Source of the DNA: Clostridia bacterium
GTDB lineage: Bacteria > Bacillota > Clostridia > Oscillospirales > Acutalibacteraceae
Direction of reading: 5' to 3'
NCBI GenBank assembly: GCA_017409265.1
Contig: JAFQSY010000071.1
Span: forward strand, 1-64,000
DNA length: 64,000 bases
Part shown: piece after piece, positions 8,895 to 17,402 of the stretch
How the letters are laid out: each line of letters starts with the position of its first letter
Position numbering within the stretch: position 1 is the stretch's first letter
The notes under the pieces: model-generated
Seen by the model: only the letters and a program-made list of their open reading frames with translations
What the model was told of the DNA's origin: nothing
Database searches by the model: none
Translations under genes and position numbers: made by a program

Positions 8895-9019
8895 GGACTA
8901 TTTTCATTTTATTCCTTCATTCAACCAAATATGGATTATTGCCATGAAATGTCAATTGACCAAATAACCGAATAATTTATTAAAGTATGTGTTATGAAAA
9001 AAATCACACAAAAAGCACG

Positions 9020-9035
9020 GTTAGCTTAAGCTAAC
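9020..9035. promoter_or_regulatory. Dyad 1 of the feo locus (predicted metal-regulator operator)
   Basis: GTTAGCTTAAGCTAAC is a perfect 16-bp palindrome and has the same half-sites (GTTAG...CTAAC, six bases between) as the dyads at 9126 and 9436. It lies 54 bases upstream of the feoA -35 box. Confidence 0.65.
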
Positions 9036-9089
9036 TTGTTGTTCAAAATGACAAACTTTAAAAAATGCAAAAATATCTCAAAAAAATGA

Positions 9090-9118
9090 TTGACAAAGCA
9101 GGAAATATTAAGTAATAT
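9090..9118 (+). promoter_or_regulatory. feoA promoter
   Basis: TTGACA (9090-9095), 17-base spacer, TAATAT (9113-9118): a near-consensus sigma-A promoter. Transcription should start around 9125, at the edge of dyad 2. Confidence 0.85.
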
Positions 9119-9125
9119 ATTTACA

Positions 9126-9141
9126 GTTAGTGATTACTAAC
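9126..9141. promoter_or_regulatory. Dyad 2 of the feo locus, on the transcription start
   Basis: GTTAGTGATTACTAAC is a dyad with two six-base arms around GATT. Its place directly after the -10 box is typical of a repressor operator. A DtxR-, MntR- or Fur-type iron-responsive repressor is the likely binder, by inference from the feo context. Confidence 0.75.
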
Positions 9142-9172
9142 TTTGCTGATGCAGTTTACGGAGGTTATAATA

Positions 9173-9394
9173 ATGAGAACCTTAAGAGATGTTAAAATAG
9201 GCAAAACCGCAAAGGTTGTCAAGCTTCACGGCGAAGGCGCACTCAAGCGCAGAATTATGGATATGGGGATAACCAAAGGTGTTGAAGTTTATGTGCGTAA
9301 AGTTGCACCTCTTGGTGATCCTCTTGAAGTTTCCGTTCGAGGCTATGAGCTTTCAATCAGAAAAGACGATGCGGAAATGATTGAGGTTGAATAA
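9173..9394 (+). CDS. feoA: FeoA, ferrous iron transport accessory protein
   Basis: The 73-residue protein is a small SH3-like barrel of the FeoA family. Characteristic stretches are ALKRRIMDMGI (helical part) and GDPLEVSVRGYELSIRKDDA (beta-barrel). FeoA is a cytoplasmic partner of the FeoB iron permease and is thought to modulate its GTPase or assembly. I use the ATG at 9173 because GGAGG lies at 9160-9164; an upstream in-frame ATG at 9143 would lie just past the dyad and has no ribosome site. feoB follows after 77 bases, separated by a hairpin and a third dyad. Regulation by a metal-responsive repressor is suggested by the dyads. Confidence 0.93.
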   Translation: MRTLRDVKIGKTAKVVKLHGEGALKRRIMDMGITKGVEVYVRKVAPLGDPLEVSVRGYELSIRKDDAEMIEVE

Positions 9395-9400
9395 AAATCA

Positions 9401-9428
9401 GGGGTTGTAAACACCCCGAATTTTTTGA
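9401..9428 (+). terminator. Weak terminator/attenuator between feoA and feoB
   Basis: A five-base GGGGT/ACCCC stem (9401-9405 with 9413-9417) is followed by GAATTTTTTG. The stem is short, so read-through into feoB is expected. It lies eight bases before dyad 3. Confidence 0.5.
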
Positions 9429-9435
9429 TTTGCAG

Positions 9436-9451
9436 GTTAGCAGATGCTAAC
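9436..9451. promoter_or_regulatory. Dyad 3 of the feo locus, upstream of feoB
   Basis: GTTAGCAGATGCTAAC carries six-base perfect arms around AGAT, the same architecture as dyads 1 and 2. It lies 20 bases before the feoB start codon, inside the transcript. Confidence 0.65.
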
Positions 9452-9471
9452 TTTGAAAGGCAGGAATTTGC

Positions 9472-11688
9472 ATGGATATCAAAATTGCGCTGGCAGGAAA
9501 TCCAAACAGCGGTAAAACAACGCTTTTCAATGCACTGACCGGGTCCAACCAATATGTCGGCAACTGGCCGGGTGTGACGGTTGAAAAGAAAGAAGGCAAG
9601 CTTAAAAAGCAGGATGGTGTTATCGTAACTGACCTCCCCGGTATTTATTCGCTTTCGCCTTACACTCTTGAAGAAGTTGTTGCGAGAAATTATCTTATCG
9701 GTGAGCGACCCGATGCGATTCTCAATATAATTGACGGCACAAACCTTGAAAGAAATCTTTATCTCACAACCCAGCTTATCGAGCTTGGCATTCCCGTTGT
9801 CGGCGCTGTTAATATGATGGATATTGTCAGAAAAAACGGCGATAAAATCAATACCGATGAGATTTCCAAGGTTCTCGGATGCAGAATGGTTGAAATTTCG
9901 GCACTTAAAGGAACGGGAATTGATGAAGCGATTGATGCCGCCATCGAGGCTGCAAAGTCCGATAAAAAAGAGCACCGCCATATTTTCTCGGGCTCTGTTG
10001 AGCATGCGCTTGCTCATATTGAAGAAGCGGCTGTTCACGATATGCCGATTGAGCAGCAGCGATGGTATGCAGTCAAGATTTTTGAGCGCGACCCGAGGGT
10101 TCTTGAACAGCTAAAGCTTGACAGCAAGATTCTTGCCCATATCGAGGAAGATATCAAGGACGTTGAGTTTGAGATGGATGACGATGCAGAGAGCATTATC
10201 ATCAACGAGAGATATAACTACATAACAGACCGCGTTATGAAGCATTGCAAGAAAAAGCGTGCAGGCAAGCTAACGGTTTCGGATAAGATAGATAAGATTG
10301 TTACCAACAGAATCCTCGCACTTCCGATTTTTGCCCTTATTATGTGGCTTGTTTATACTCTTTCAATCGGAACAGTCGGCGATTGGACTGTTGAGTTTAT
10401 GAATGACGGACTTTTCGGCTCGTTCAAGGCGCTTGACCCTGAATTTTTCGGATATTCCGTTCTTCAGCATATTCCCAGCATTCCCGAGCTGCTTGACAGA
10501 GTTCTTCTTAATGCAGACGGAACACCCGTTATCGCAGAATGGCTTTACAGCCTTATAATGGACGGCATTGTCGGCGGTGTCGGCGCTGTACTCGGCTTTG
10601 TTCCTCAGATGCTTGTTCTTTTCTTCCTGCTTTCAATCCTCGAGGACTGCGGATATATGAGCCGTGTTGCTTTCATTATGGACAGAATTTTCCGCCGTTT
10701 CGGACTTTCCGGTAAAAGCTTTATTCCCATGCTTGTTGCATCGGGCTGCGGTGTTCCCGGTATTATGGCTTCAAGAACAATCGAGAACGAACGTGACCGT
10801 AAAATCACAATTATGACAACAGGTTTTGTTCCCTGCGGAGCAAAAATGCCGATTGTCGGACTTATATCTGCCGCACTTTTCGGCAGAAAAGCATGGGTTG
10901 CGGTTGCCGCTTATTTTATAGGTATTGCCGCTGTTATTATTTCGGGTATAATCCTAAAAAAATTCAAGTCGCTCGCAAGCGAACCCTCACCGTTTGTTAT
11001 GGAGCTTCCCGCGTATCATGCGCCTCTTGCAAGAAATGTTTTCAGAACAACCTGGGAAAGAGGCTGGAGCTTCATTAAACGCGCAGGAACAGTTATTTTT
11101 GCGGCAAGTGTGATTATCTGGATTCTTAACAGTCTTTCGTTTGAAGGCGGATTCCACTATATTGGCGAAGGTGACTCAAAATCAATTCTTAATGCGCTCG
11201 GTGAGCTGATTGCAAATCTCTTTATTCCTCTCGGATTTGACAGCTGGCAGGCTGCAGTTGCAACCGTTCTCGGTCTTGTCGCAAAGGAAGAGGTTGTCGG
11301 CGTTTTCGGTTCCCTTTCTTCAATGGCAGATGCCGACCTGGCATTTGAAATGGTTGAATCGGGTGAAGGCTCTCTTGCAATCATCGGTCAGGAATTTTTT
11401 GGCGGAAATGCATTCAGCGCATTCTCATTTATGATTTTTAATCTTCTCTGTGCTCCATGTTTTGCGGCTATGGGCGCAATCAAAAAAGAGATGAACAGCG
11501 GCAAATGGACCGCGGCGGCGATTGGCTATATGACAGCATTTGCATATGCAATTTCGCTCATGGTTTATCAGTTCGGCATGTTTTTCAGCGGAGCGGGCTT
11601 TACAGTCGGAACAGCGGCAGCAATTCTTGTTCTTGCAGGACTTCTCTACCTCATTTTCAGAAAGAATAAATACGTTAAAACAAAATAA
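9472..11688 (+). CDS. feoB: FeoB, ferrous iron transporter
   Basis: The 738-residue protein has the complete FeoB layout. The N-terminal G domain has GNPNSGKT at 9-16 (G1), VTVEKKEG (G2), DLPGIYSL (G3) and NMMD (G4). A helical GDI-type region extends to about 270. The polytopic membrane part includes the two Gate motifs (LVASGCGVPGIMASR and FVPCGAKMPI). It imports Fe2+ across the cytoplasmic membrane, with FeoA as partner. A GGCAGG lies just upstream of the ATG. It is the second gene of feoA-feoB-Cys-rich protein. The length is normal for Firmicute FeoB and I see no damage. Confidence 0.96.
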   Translation: MDIKIALAGNPNSGKTTLFNALTGSNQYVGNWPGVTVEKKEGKLKKQDGVIVTDLPGIYSLSPYTLEEVVARNYLIGERPDAILNIIDGTNLERNLYLTTQLIELGIPVVGAVNMMDIVRKNGDKINTDEISKVLGCRMVEISALKGTGIDEAIDAAIEAAKSDKKEHRHIFSGSVEHALAHIEEAAVHDMPIEQQRWYAVKIFERDPRVLEQLKLDSKILAHIEEDIKDVEFEMDDDAESIIINERYNYITDRVMKHCKKKRAGKLTVSDKIDKIVTNRILALPIFALIMWLVYTLSIGTVGDWTVEFMNDGLFGSFKALDPEFFGYSVLQHIPSIPELLDRVLLNADGTPVIAEWLYSLIMDGIVGGVGAVLGFVPQMLVLFFLLSILEDCGYMSRVAFIMDRIFRRFGLSGKSFIPMLVASGCGVPGIMASRTIENERDRKITIMTTGFVPCGAKMPIVGLISAALFGRKAWVAVAAYFIGIAAVIISGIILKKFKSLASEPSPFVMELPAYHAPLARNVFRTTWERGWSFIKRAGTVIFAASVIIWILNSLSFEGGFHYIGEGDSKSILNALGELIANLFIPLGFDSWQAAVATVLGLVAKEEVVGVFGSLSSMADADLAFEMVESGEGSLAIIGQEFFGGNAFSAFSFMIFNLLCAPCFAAMGAIKKEMNSGKWTAAAIGYMTAFAYAISLMVYQFGMFFSGAGFTVGTAAAILVLAGLLYLIFRKNKYVKTK

Positions 11689-11706
11689 TTTTAAGGAGTG
11701 ATAAGC

Positions 11707-11868
11707 ATGGATTTACCGACCATCATTGTTGCGGCGATTATAGCAGCGATATTTTTTGCGATTATCTTTGTGTCCGTCAGAAACCGCAAAAAAGGCAAGG
11801 GTTCATGCGCTTGCTCGGGCGGTTGCAGCGGATGCAAAGGCGGATGCTGCGATATGAAAACCGAATAA
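11707..11868 (+). CDS. FeoB-associated Cys-rich membrane protein (53 aa)
   Basis: This short gene starts 18 bases after feoB behind AAGGAG. It encodes one N-terminal membrane helix (TIIVAAIIAAIFFAIIFVSV), a basic stop-transfer stretch (RNRKKGKG) and a C-terminal cluster of six cysteines (CAC, GGCSGC, GGCC). Size, topology and location match the FeoB-associated Cys-rich protein family. Its role is not settled; a metal-handling partner of FeoB on the cytoplasmic side (an FeoC-like job) is the usual suggestion. It ends the feo transcript at a strong terminator. Confidence 0.88.
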   Translation: MDLPTIIVAAIIAAIFFAIIFVSVRNRKKGKGSCACSGGCSGCKGGCCDMKTE

Positions 11869-11875
11869 AAGAACA

Positions 11876-11907
11876 AATCCCCTCTGCGATTGCAGAGGGG
11901 ATTTAAT
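11876..11907. terminator. Bidirectional terminator between feo and the activase pair
   Basis: A perfect 12-bp stem (11876-11887 with 11892-11903) with the loop GATT sits between two convergent stop codons, with AT-rich tails on both sides. Confidence 0.85.
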
Positions 11908-11908
11908 A

Positions 11909-13204
11909 TTATTGGTGATTCATTGAACAGCATGAACAGCTGCCTGTGCAGCCTGCGTTTTCTTTTGCGATTGCAAGCATAAGCTTGATTCTGTTTTCCT
12001 GGTTGACCTTGGTTGCGCCGGGGTCATAGTCAATGGGTACGATGTTTGACTGCGGATACATTTCCTTAAGCTTTCTTATCATACCCTTACCGACGATATG
12101 ATTCGGAAGACATCCGAATGGCTGTGCGCAGACAATGTTGCCGTAGCCGCTTTCGATGAGTTCCATCATTTCTGCTGTCAGAAGCCAGCCTTCACCCATC
12201 TTGCAACCGGGTCCGATAATCTTTGTGCAGATTTCCTTGATATGTGCATAGGGTGCGGGAACGTTGAAGCTGCCGTATGCGCCTGCCGCATCGATGAGAT
12301 TCTTTTCAACCTTTGAAAGATACCACATTGCAAATCTCATTGCAATCTTCTTGAACGGATTTCCGCCGTAAAGCTTGATATCCTCAAGGCGGTTATCGAC
12401 CTTGAAATTGATGAAGCCCAGAAGACCGGGTACCATAACCTCACAGTCCTGACCGAAGAGAAATTCTTCAAGATGGTTGTTGGCAAGAGGTGAGTATTTG
12501 ACATAAATCTCACCGACTACGCCTACCTTTGTCTTTGTTATGTTTTTGAGGGGGATTTTTGAGAAGCTTTCTGTGATTTTGGGAAGATTTTTCTTGATTT
12601 CAAAGAAAGAATAACCCTTACCTTTCTGCATTTCTGCGCTTAAATCGTCAATCCATTTCTGTGTAAGCTTTGCAGCATCTCCCTCGTTGACCTCATAAGG
12701 CTCAACCTGATTTTTGAGAAGCATTATAAGGTCGCCGTAGATAACGGCTGAAAGCATTTTGAGTGCCATTGAAAGTCGGATTTTAAAGCCGCTGTTCTTT
12801 TCAAGACCCGAAAGGTTGAGTGAGATAACGGGTACCTGAGGATAGCCTGCTTTTTTGAGAGCTTTTCTTAAAAGATGGATATAGTTTGAAGCTCTGCAAC
12901 CACCGCCCGATTGAGTAATCAGAAGAGCGGTTTTATCGGGGTTGTATTTTCCCGAATTGAGCGCATCTATAAGCTGACCGATAACGAGAAGTGCAGGATA
13001 GCAGGTGTCGTTATGAACATACTTAAGACCTTCGTCAACAACTGCTCTGCCGTCGTTTGTAAGAAGCTCGGTTTTGTAGCCGTACTGACCGAAAATATTG
13101 ATGAGCAGGCTGAAATGGATTTCAAGCATGTTGGGGGCAAGTATGGTATAGTCCATCATATCTTTGGTAAATTCAACTCTGTCCTCGATGATTTTTTTGC
13201 TCAT
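11909..13204 (-). CDS. 2-hydroxyacyl-CoA dehydratase-like protein (component of a split activase/dehydratase system)
   Basis: The 431-residue protein resembles the C-terminal part of the large (about 1,400 aa) proteins annotated as acyl-CoA dehydratase activases, a part related to 2-hydroxyacyl-CoA dehydratase subunits. Conserved-looking Cys sites include NDTCYPALL near 69, GGGCRASNY near 102, GPGCKMGEG, AQPFGCLPN and a C-terminal CTGSCSCC. These suggest an iron-sulfur protein acting with the ATP-driven electron donor encoded just upstream (12-base gap). The start is well marked by AAGGAGGTGCAATT before the ATG. Substrate unknown: no CoA-ester pathway genes are nearby, and a double-cubane-cluster type reductase is another possibility. 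It converges on the feo operon. Confidence 0.75.
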   Translation of the reverse strand: MSKKIIEDRVEFTKDMMDYTILAPNMLEIHFSLLINIFGQYGYKTELLTNDGRAVVDEGLKYVHNDTCYPALLVIGQLIDALNSGKYNPDKTALLITQSGGGCRASNYIHLLRKALKKAGYPQVPVISLNLSGLEKNSGFKIRLSMALKMLSAVIYGDLIMLLKNQVEPYEVNEGDAAKLTQKWIDDLSAEMQKGKGYSFFEIKKNLPKITESFSKIPLKNITKTKVGVVGEIYVKYSPLANNHLEEFLFGQDCEVMVPGLLGFINFKVDNRLEDIKLYGGNPFKKIAMRFAMWYLSKVEKNLIDAAGAYGSFNVPAPYAHIKEICTKIIGPGCKMGEGWLLTAEMMELIESGYGNIVCAQPFGCLPNHIVGKGMIRKLKEMYPQSNIVPIDYDPGATKVNQENRIKLMLAIAKENAGCTGSCSCCSMNHQ

Positions 13205-13216
13205 AATTGCACCTCC

Positions 13217-16120
13217 TTATCTTCCTGTTGCGGCAAACAGACTGCGAAGTCTGATTTTGACCGCACCGGGATTTGAAATTTCGTCAATTTTAATCTGTGT
13301 ATAAATTTTGCCGTCTTTTTCAAGGATTGTTCTCATTTCGTCGGTTGTTATAGCATCAACGCCACAGCCGAACGAAACAAGCTGAACGATATTCAGATCC
13401 TTGTCGTTTTTCATTGCAACGTATTTTGCCGCGGCATAAAGTCTTGAATGATATGTCCACTGGTTGAGAACGGTTGTCGGGAATTTTTCAACAAGAGGAC
13501 TTACGCTGTCCTCAGTAATAACGGTTGCACCGCATTCGCATATGAGCTTGTCAATGCCGTGATTGATTTCCTCGTCAAGGTGATAGGGTCTGCCGCAAAG
13601 AACGATAACGGGTCTGTTCTTTTCTTTGGCTGTGTTCAAGTATTCCATTCCCTTGAGGTGAATTTTATTCATGAAATCATGGTATTCGGCATATGCCTTG
13701 TCAGCAGCAGCTTTAACATCTGATTTGCTTATTCCGCTGAATTTTGCACTTAAGATTTCGTAAATCTTCTTTGCGAAATCCTTGGGTCTGTGAAGACCGA
13801 TATAATCGCACATGAAGTTTATGTTTTTGAGTTCACCGACATTTGAACGGATAACCTCGGGATAATATGCAACAACGGGGCAGTTATAGTTGTTATCGCC
13901 CAGATTTTCGTCAAGATTGTAGGTCATACAGGGGTAGAATATGTGTTCAACCTTCTGCTCAATGAGCGATTCGATATGACCGTGAAGAATTTTTGCGGGG
14001 TAGCATACGGTGTCAGACGGAATGGTGTGCTGACCCTTGACGTAAAGCTCTCTTGTCGATTTTTCGGAAAGAGCGATACCGAAGCCAAGCTGTGTAAAGA
14101 ATGTATGCCAGAAGGGAAGAAGCTCAAACATGTTAAGACCCATAGGCAGACCGATTTGAGGCTTTGTTCCCTTGACGGGAGCATATTTTGCAAGAAGCTC
14201 ACGCTTATAATCAAACATATTGTCGCCGATATCGGAGTTTGATTTTGCTATAGGCTTGCTGCAGCGGTTGCCGCCGATAAAGCTTCTGCCCGAAGAGAAA
14301 GTATTGACTGTCAGGCGGCAGTTATTGCTGCATTTTCCGCATGTAACAGCCTTGACCTTATGTTCGAATGTTTCAAGTTCGCTTGCGGAGATAAGAGTGC
14401 TCTTTTTTGTAGCTCTTTCCATCGCGTAAAGAGCTGCGCCGTAAGCACCCATAATGCCCGAAATGGTGGGTCGCACAACATCTCTGCCGATTTCTTGTTC
14501 AAATGCGCGGAGAACGGCATCGTTGAGGAATGTTCCGCCCTGAACAACAATGTTCTTTCCAAGCTCATCTGCACTTGATGCACGGATGACTTTATAGAGT
14601 GCGTTCTTTACAACGCTGATTGAAAGACCTGCGGAAATATTCTCAATCGTTGCACCGTCTTTCTGTGCCTGCTTAACCGAGGAGTTCATGAAAACGGTGC
14701 AGCGTGAGCCGAGGTCAACGGGTCTGTCTGCAAAAAGTCCGAGCTTTGAAAAGTTTTCGATATCATATCCCCATGCGGCGGCAAAGGTCTGAAGGAACGA
14801 GCCGCAGCCCGAGGAACAGGCTTCGTTAAGGAATATGTTATCAATTGCGTTGTTTCTGATTTTGAAGCACTTGATGTCCTGACCGCCGATGTCGATGATA
14901 AAGTCAACATCGGGCTTGAATTTCTTTGCAGCGGTGAAGTGTGCAACGGTTTCAACAAGACCGAAGTCAACGGCAAATGCATTTTTAATTATATCCTCGC
15001 CGTAGCCGGTAACTGCACTTGATGCAACAACCGCATCGGGATATTCCTTATAGAAATCCTCGAGGAATTTTTTGATAAGTGAAACGGGGTCGCCGTTATT
15101 TGACATATATCTGCTTGTGACGATTTTGCCGTCTGTGTTGATAACAACAGCTTTAACGGTTGTCGAGCCTGCGTCAATGCCGATATAAACCTTTTCACCG
15201 CTTTTGATTTTAAAGTTATCCTCAACAGAATCCTTTGCATGACGAACGGAAAATTCTTTATATTCTTCTTCGTTTGCAAAAAGAGCATTTGCGCCGAGAT
15301 ATTCGCCGCTTTCCTTTGCGTTTGCAATTTTTTCGGTTGTTTCTTTTATATCAAGAACCGTGCCGTCGGATGAATATGCAGCGCCGAGGGCAACGAAATA
15401 AAGACCGTTTTCGGGGCAGGTGCCTGTAACTCCCAGTCCCTTGTCAAATGCTTTGCGAAGCTCGGGAAGGAAGTAAAGAGGTCCTCCGAGATAAACAACC
15501 TTGCCTTCGATTTTTCTGCCTTGCGAAAGACCTGCAACGGTCTGATTGACAACAGCGGTAAAAATACTTGCAGCGATGTCGTTCTTTCTTGCACCCTGAT
15601 TGAGCAGGGGCTGAATATCCGATTTTGCAAAAACGCCGCATCTTGATGCGATGGAATAAATCTTTTCGTGGCTTTCTGCAAGAGCGTTCATTTCTGTCGG
15701 GTCAACGCCGAGGAGCGACGCCATTTGGTCAATGAATGCGCCCGTGCCGCCTGCGCAGGAGCCGTTCATTCTGACCTCGACGCCGTTTGTGAAAAAGAGG
15801 ATTTTTGCATCCTCACCGCCAAGCTCGATAACAGCATCTGTGCCGGGCAGAAGTCTTGAAACGCTGACTCTTGTTGCATAAACCTCCTGAACAAATTCAA
15901 GCCCGAGAGCATTTGCAAAGCCCATACCTGCGGAGCCTGAAACCGTAAGCGAAGATTTTTCAAACTGCGGATGTTCTTTTATAATTTGTGAAAGCATTGC
16001 GGCGCTTTTTTCTGCAATTTTAGAATAGTGGCGCTCGTATGCTTTGTAAACTATGTTGTTATTATCGTCGATTGCAACGCACTTGAGAGTGGTTGAGCCG
16101 ACATCCATACCTATTCTCAT
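13217..16120 (-). CDS. Two-domain ATPase of the BadF/BcrA activase family with DUF2229 region
   Basis: Two activase (ASKHA-type ATPase) domains follow one another. The first begins MRIGMDVGSTTLK and has GSCAGGTGAFIDQM near 120. The second begins YIGIDAGSTTVK near 310 and has EACSSGCGSFLQTF near 430. The Cys in each loop is the expected ligand of the shared [4Fe-4S] cluster. The C-terminal 350 residues carry Cys-rich stretches (CGKCSNNCRL, GNRCSKP, SDTVCYPAK, YPCMTYN, CGRPYHLD) of the DUF2229 type. Such proteins use ATP hydrolysis to drive electrons onto a low-potential partner, here most likely the neighbouring 431-aa protein. In many Clostridia both are one polypeptide; here they are two genes 12 bases apart. 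The plsC-like gene lies 11 bases upstream. Confidence 0.85.
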   Translation of the reverse strand: MRIGMDVGSTTLKCVAIDDNNNIVYKAYERHYSKIAEKSAAMLSQIIKEHPQFEKSSLTVSGSAGMGFANALGLEFVQEVYATRVSVSRLLPGTDAVIELGGEDAKILFFTNGVEVRMNGSCAGGTGAFIDQMASLLGVDPTEMNALAESHEKIYSIASRCGVFAKSDIQPLLNQGARKNDIAASIFTAVVNQTVAGLSQGRKIEGKVVYLGGPLYFLPELRKAFDKGLGVTGTCPENGLYFVALGAAYSSDGTVLDIKETTEKIANAKESGEYLGANALFANEEEYKEFSVRHAKDSVEDNFKIKSGEKVYIGIDAGSTTVKAVVINTDGKIVTSRYMSNNGDPVSLIKKFLEDFYKEYPDAVVASSAVTGYGEDIIKNAFAVDFGLVETVAHFTAAKKFKPDVDFIIDIGGQDIKCFKIRNNAIDNIFLNEACSSGCGSFLQTFAAAWGYDIENFSKLGLFADRPVDLGSRCTVFMNSSVKQAQKDGATIENISAGLSISVVKNALYKVIRASSADELGKNIVVQGGTFLNDAVLRAFEQEIGRDVVRPTISGIMGAYGAALYAMERATKKSTLISASELETFEHKVKAVTCGKCSNNCRLTVNTFSSGRSFIGGNRCSKPIAKSNSDIGDNMFDYKRELLAKYAPVKGTKPQIGLPMGLNMFELLPFWHTFFTQLGFGIALSEKSTRELYVKGQHTIPSDTVCYPAKILHGHIESLIEQKVEHIFYPCMTYNLDENLGDNNYNCPVVAYYPEVIRSNVGELKNINFMCDYIGLHRPKDFAKKIYEILSAKFSGISKSDVKAAADKAYAEYHDFMNKIHLKGMEYLNTAKEKNRPVIVLCGRPYHLDEEINHGIDKLICECGATVITEDSVSPLVEKFPTTVLNQWTYHSRLYAAAKYVAMKNDKDLNIVQLVSFGCGVDAITTDEMRTILEKDGKIYTQIKIDEISNPGAVKIRLRSLFAATGR

Positions 16121-16131
16121 TTTTATTCACC

Positions 16132-16755
16132 TTATGCGTTCTTTCTTAATTCTTTCTCTTCGTTGAGGTTTTCGAGCATAAGACGCTCAACCTCATGATA
16201 AAGTTTCTGATTTGCTTCTTCAACCGTCATATCGCCTACTTTAAACGGCTCACCGTAACGAACGGTCAGATTTTTACTGCGGAATTTGTAATCGCCCGTA
16301 AGACCAAAGGGGACTATGTAAGCATCTGCTTTCTTTGCCATTGAAACTGCGCCTGTTTTAAACCGGAGCAGAAAATCATCGGTTTTATTTCTGGTGCCTT
16401 CCGGGAAAATTCCTATTGCACCTTCTTTTTTAAGAACTTTCATTGCAGACATTGCGCTTGAAAAATCTCTTCTTGAACGGTCAACGGGAATGCAGCCTAC
16501 TGCTCTGAAAAACGGAGCAAGCTTGCCCTCAAAATATTCTTTTTTTGCCATATAGTGGATAACTCTTTTTGTTGCCATTATTGTAAGGCATTGGTCATAA
16601 ACATGCTTATGGTTGCCTGCAATGACGATTGCGGAATCCTCGGGGATTTTTTCGGCGCCTATTATTTCGGGGGAATAATAGAGCTTGAATGCAACACGCA
16701 TAAGCGGAGTCAGGAACTTATATCCGAACTCTCTTTCTTCGGGTCTTTTACTCAT
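16132..16755 (-). CDS. 1-acyl-glycerol-3-phosphate acyltransferase (PlsC-like), copy 1
   Basis: The 207-residue protein has the two acyltransferase motifs of the PlsC family: NHKHVYDQ (the H-x4-D catalytic pair) and FPEGTRNK (glycerophosphate binding). It should transfer an acyl chain to lysophosphatidic acid or a related lipid at the membrane. The ATG at 16755 follows AAGGAG and overlaps the end of the upstream paralogue by eight bases (ATGAGTAA), which implies translational coupling. The gene precedes the activase gene by 11 bases. Both paralogues are full length; why two tandem copies exist is unclear, but they may differ in acceptor lipid. Confidence 0.88.
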   Translation of the reverse strand: MSKRPEEREFGYKFLTPLMRVAFKLYYSPEIIGAEKIPEDSAIVIAGNHKHVYDQCLTIMATKRVIHYMAKKEYFEGKLAPFFRAVGCIPVDRSRRDFSSAMSAMKVLKKEGAIGIFPEGTRNKTDDFLLRFKTGAVSMAKKADAYIVPFGLTGDYKFRSKNLTVRYGEPFKVGDMTVEEANQKLYHEVERLMLENLNEEKELRKNA

Positions 16756-17335
16756 TTTTATTTTTCTCCTTTTCGAGTTCTTTGGAAACAATCTTCATCA
16801 GCTTTTCATTTGCTTCTTCAAGATTTTCATTGGGTTTTAAGGGTTCAAAGAATTTAACCTTAACGCTTCTCTCAAACGGCTTATATTTTCCCGTGATAAC
16901 AAAAGGAATGATGTCTGTTTTTGCATCGCGCGACATTTTAACCGCACCGAATTTGAACGGCATGATGATATCATCGGTTCTGTTGATGGTACCCTCGGGG
17001 AAAATTCCGATGAGTTTCTCATCATTGAGGGTGGATATTGCAGATTCAAAAGCAGCCTTGTCCTTTGTTCTGCGGTTAACGGGAATGATTCCCATACCCT
17101 TGAAAATATATTTCAAAGGACCTTTCATGAGCTCGTCTTTGGCAAGGTAATGCACGCATCTCTTGGTCGCACAGCCGACAAGGATGCAGTCAAGATAGTT
17201 TGTGTGATTACCTGCAAGGATTATTCTGCCGCTTTCTGGAATAAAGCGCTTGCCGATGATGGTCGGCTTATAAATAGCCTTGAAGCATGTGGCAAGCGGA
17301 CGTCTCATAATCCTGTATAACATAGGTTCTTTCAT
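16748..17335 (-). CDS. 1-acyl-glycerol-3-phosphate acyltransferase (PlsC-like), copy 2
   Basis: This is a 195-residue PlsC-family protein with GNHTNYLD and FPEGTINRTDD in the expected order and spacing. It shares with copy 1 the GIIPVNRR/GCIPVDRS region and the FxxGAVxM block, so the two arose by tandem duplication. A GGAGG lies seven bases before the ATG. It appears to be the first gene of a run that continues with copy 1, the two-domain activase and the dehydratase-like gene. No signal peptide is seen; PlsC proteins associate with the membrane. Confidence 0.88.
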   Translation of the reverse strand: MKEPMLYRIMRRPLATCFKAIYKPTIIGKRFIPESGRIILAGNHTNYLDCILVGCATKRCVHYLAKDELMKGPLKYIFKGMGIIPVNRRTKDKAAFESAISTLNDEKLIGIFPEGTINRTDDIIMPFKFGAVKMSRDAKTDIIPFVITGKYKPFERSVKVKFFEPLKPNENLEEANEKLMKIVSKELEKEKNKNE

Positions 17336-17402
17336 CTTTCATCCTCCGTTTTGGTAATATTATACAAATTCAGAATTGTTTTTTTGACATAAAAGTCTCC
17401 AA

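Larger units (their letters stand above)
8832..9172. other. Divergent control region between the WYL operon and feoA
   Basis: This 341-base AT-rich gap holds the minus-strand promoter of the WYL operon (8866-8894), a 16-bp dyad far upstream (9020-9035), the feoA promoter (9090-9118), a second dyad on the feoA start site (9126-9141) and the feoA ribosome site (9160-9164). I see no small gene here. Confidence 0.8.

Noticed and set aside
9126..9141. Classical Fur box or DtxR site at feoA
   Set aside because: The dyad has half-sites GTTAG/CTAAC with six bases between; it does not fit the Fur 19-mer and the spacing differs from the DtxR/IdeR consensus, so only an unspecified metal-regulator operator is claimed.
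9343..10038. 231-codon open frame on the minus strand inside feoB
   Set aside because: It lies wholly antisense to feoB/feoA, has no ribosome site and no recognisable motif; it is a codon-bias shadow.
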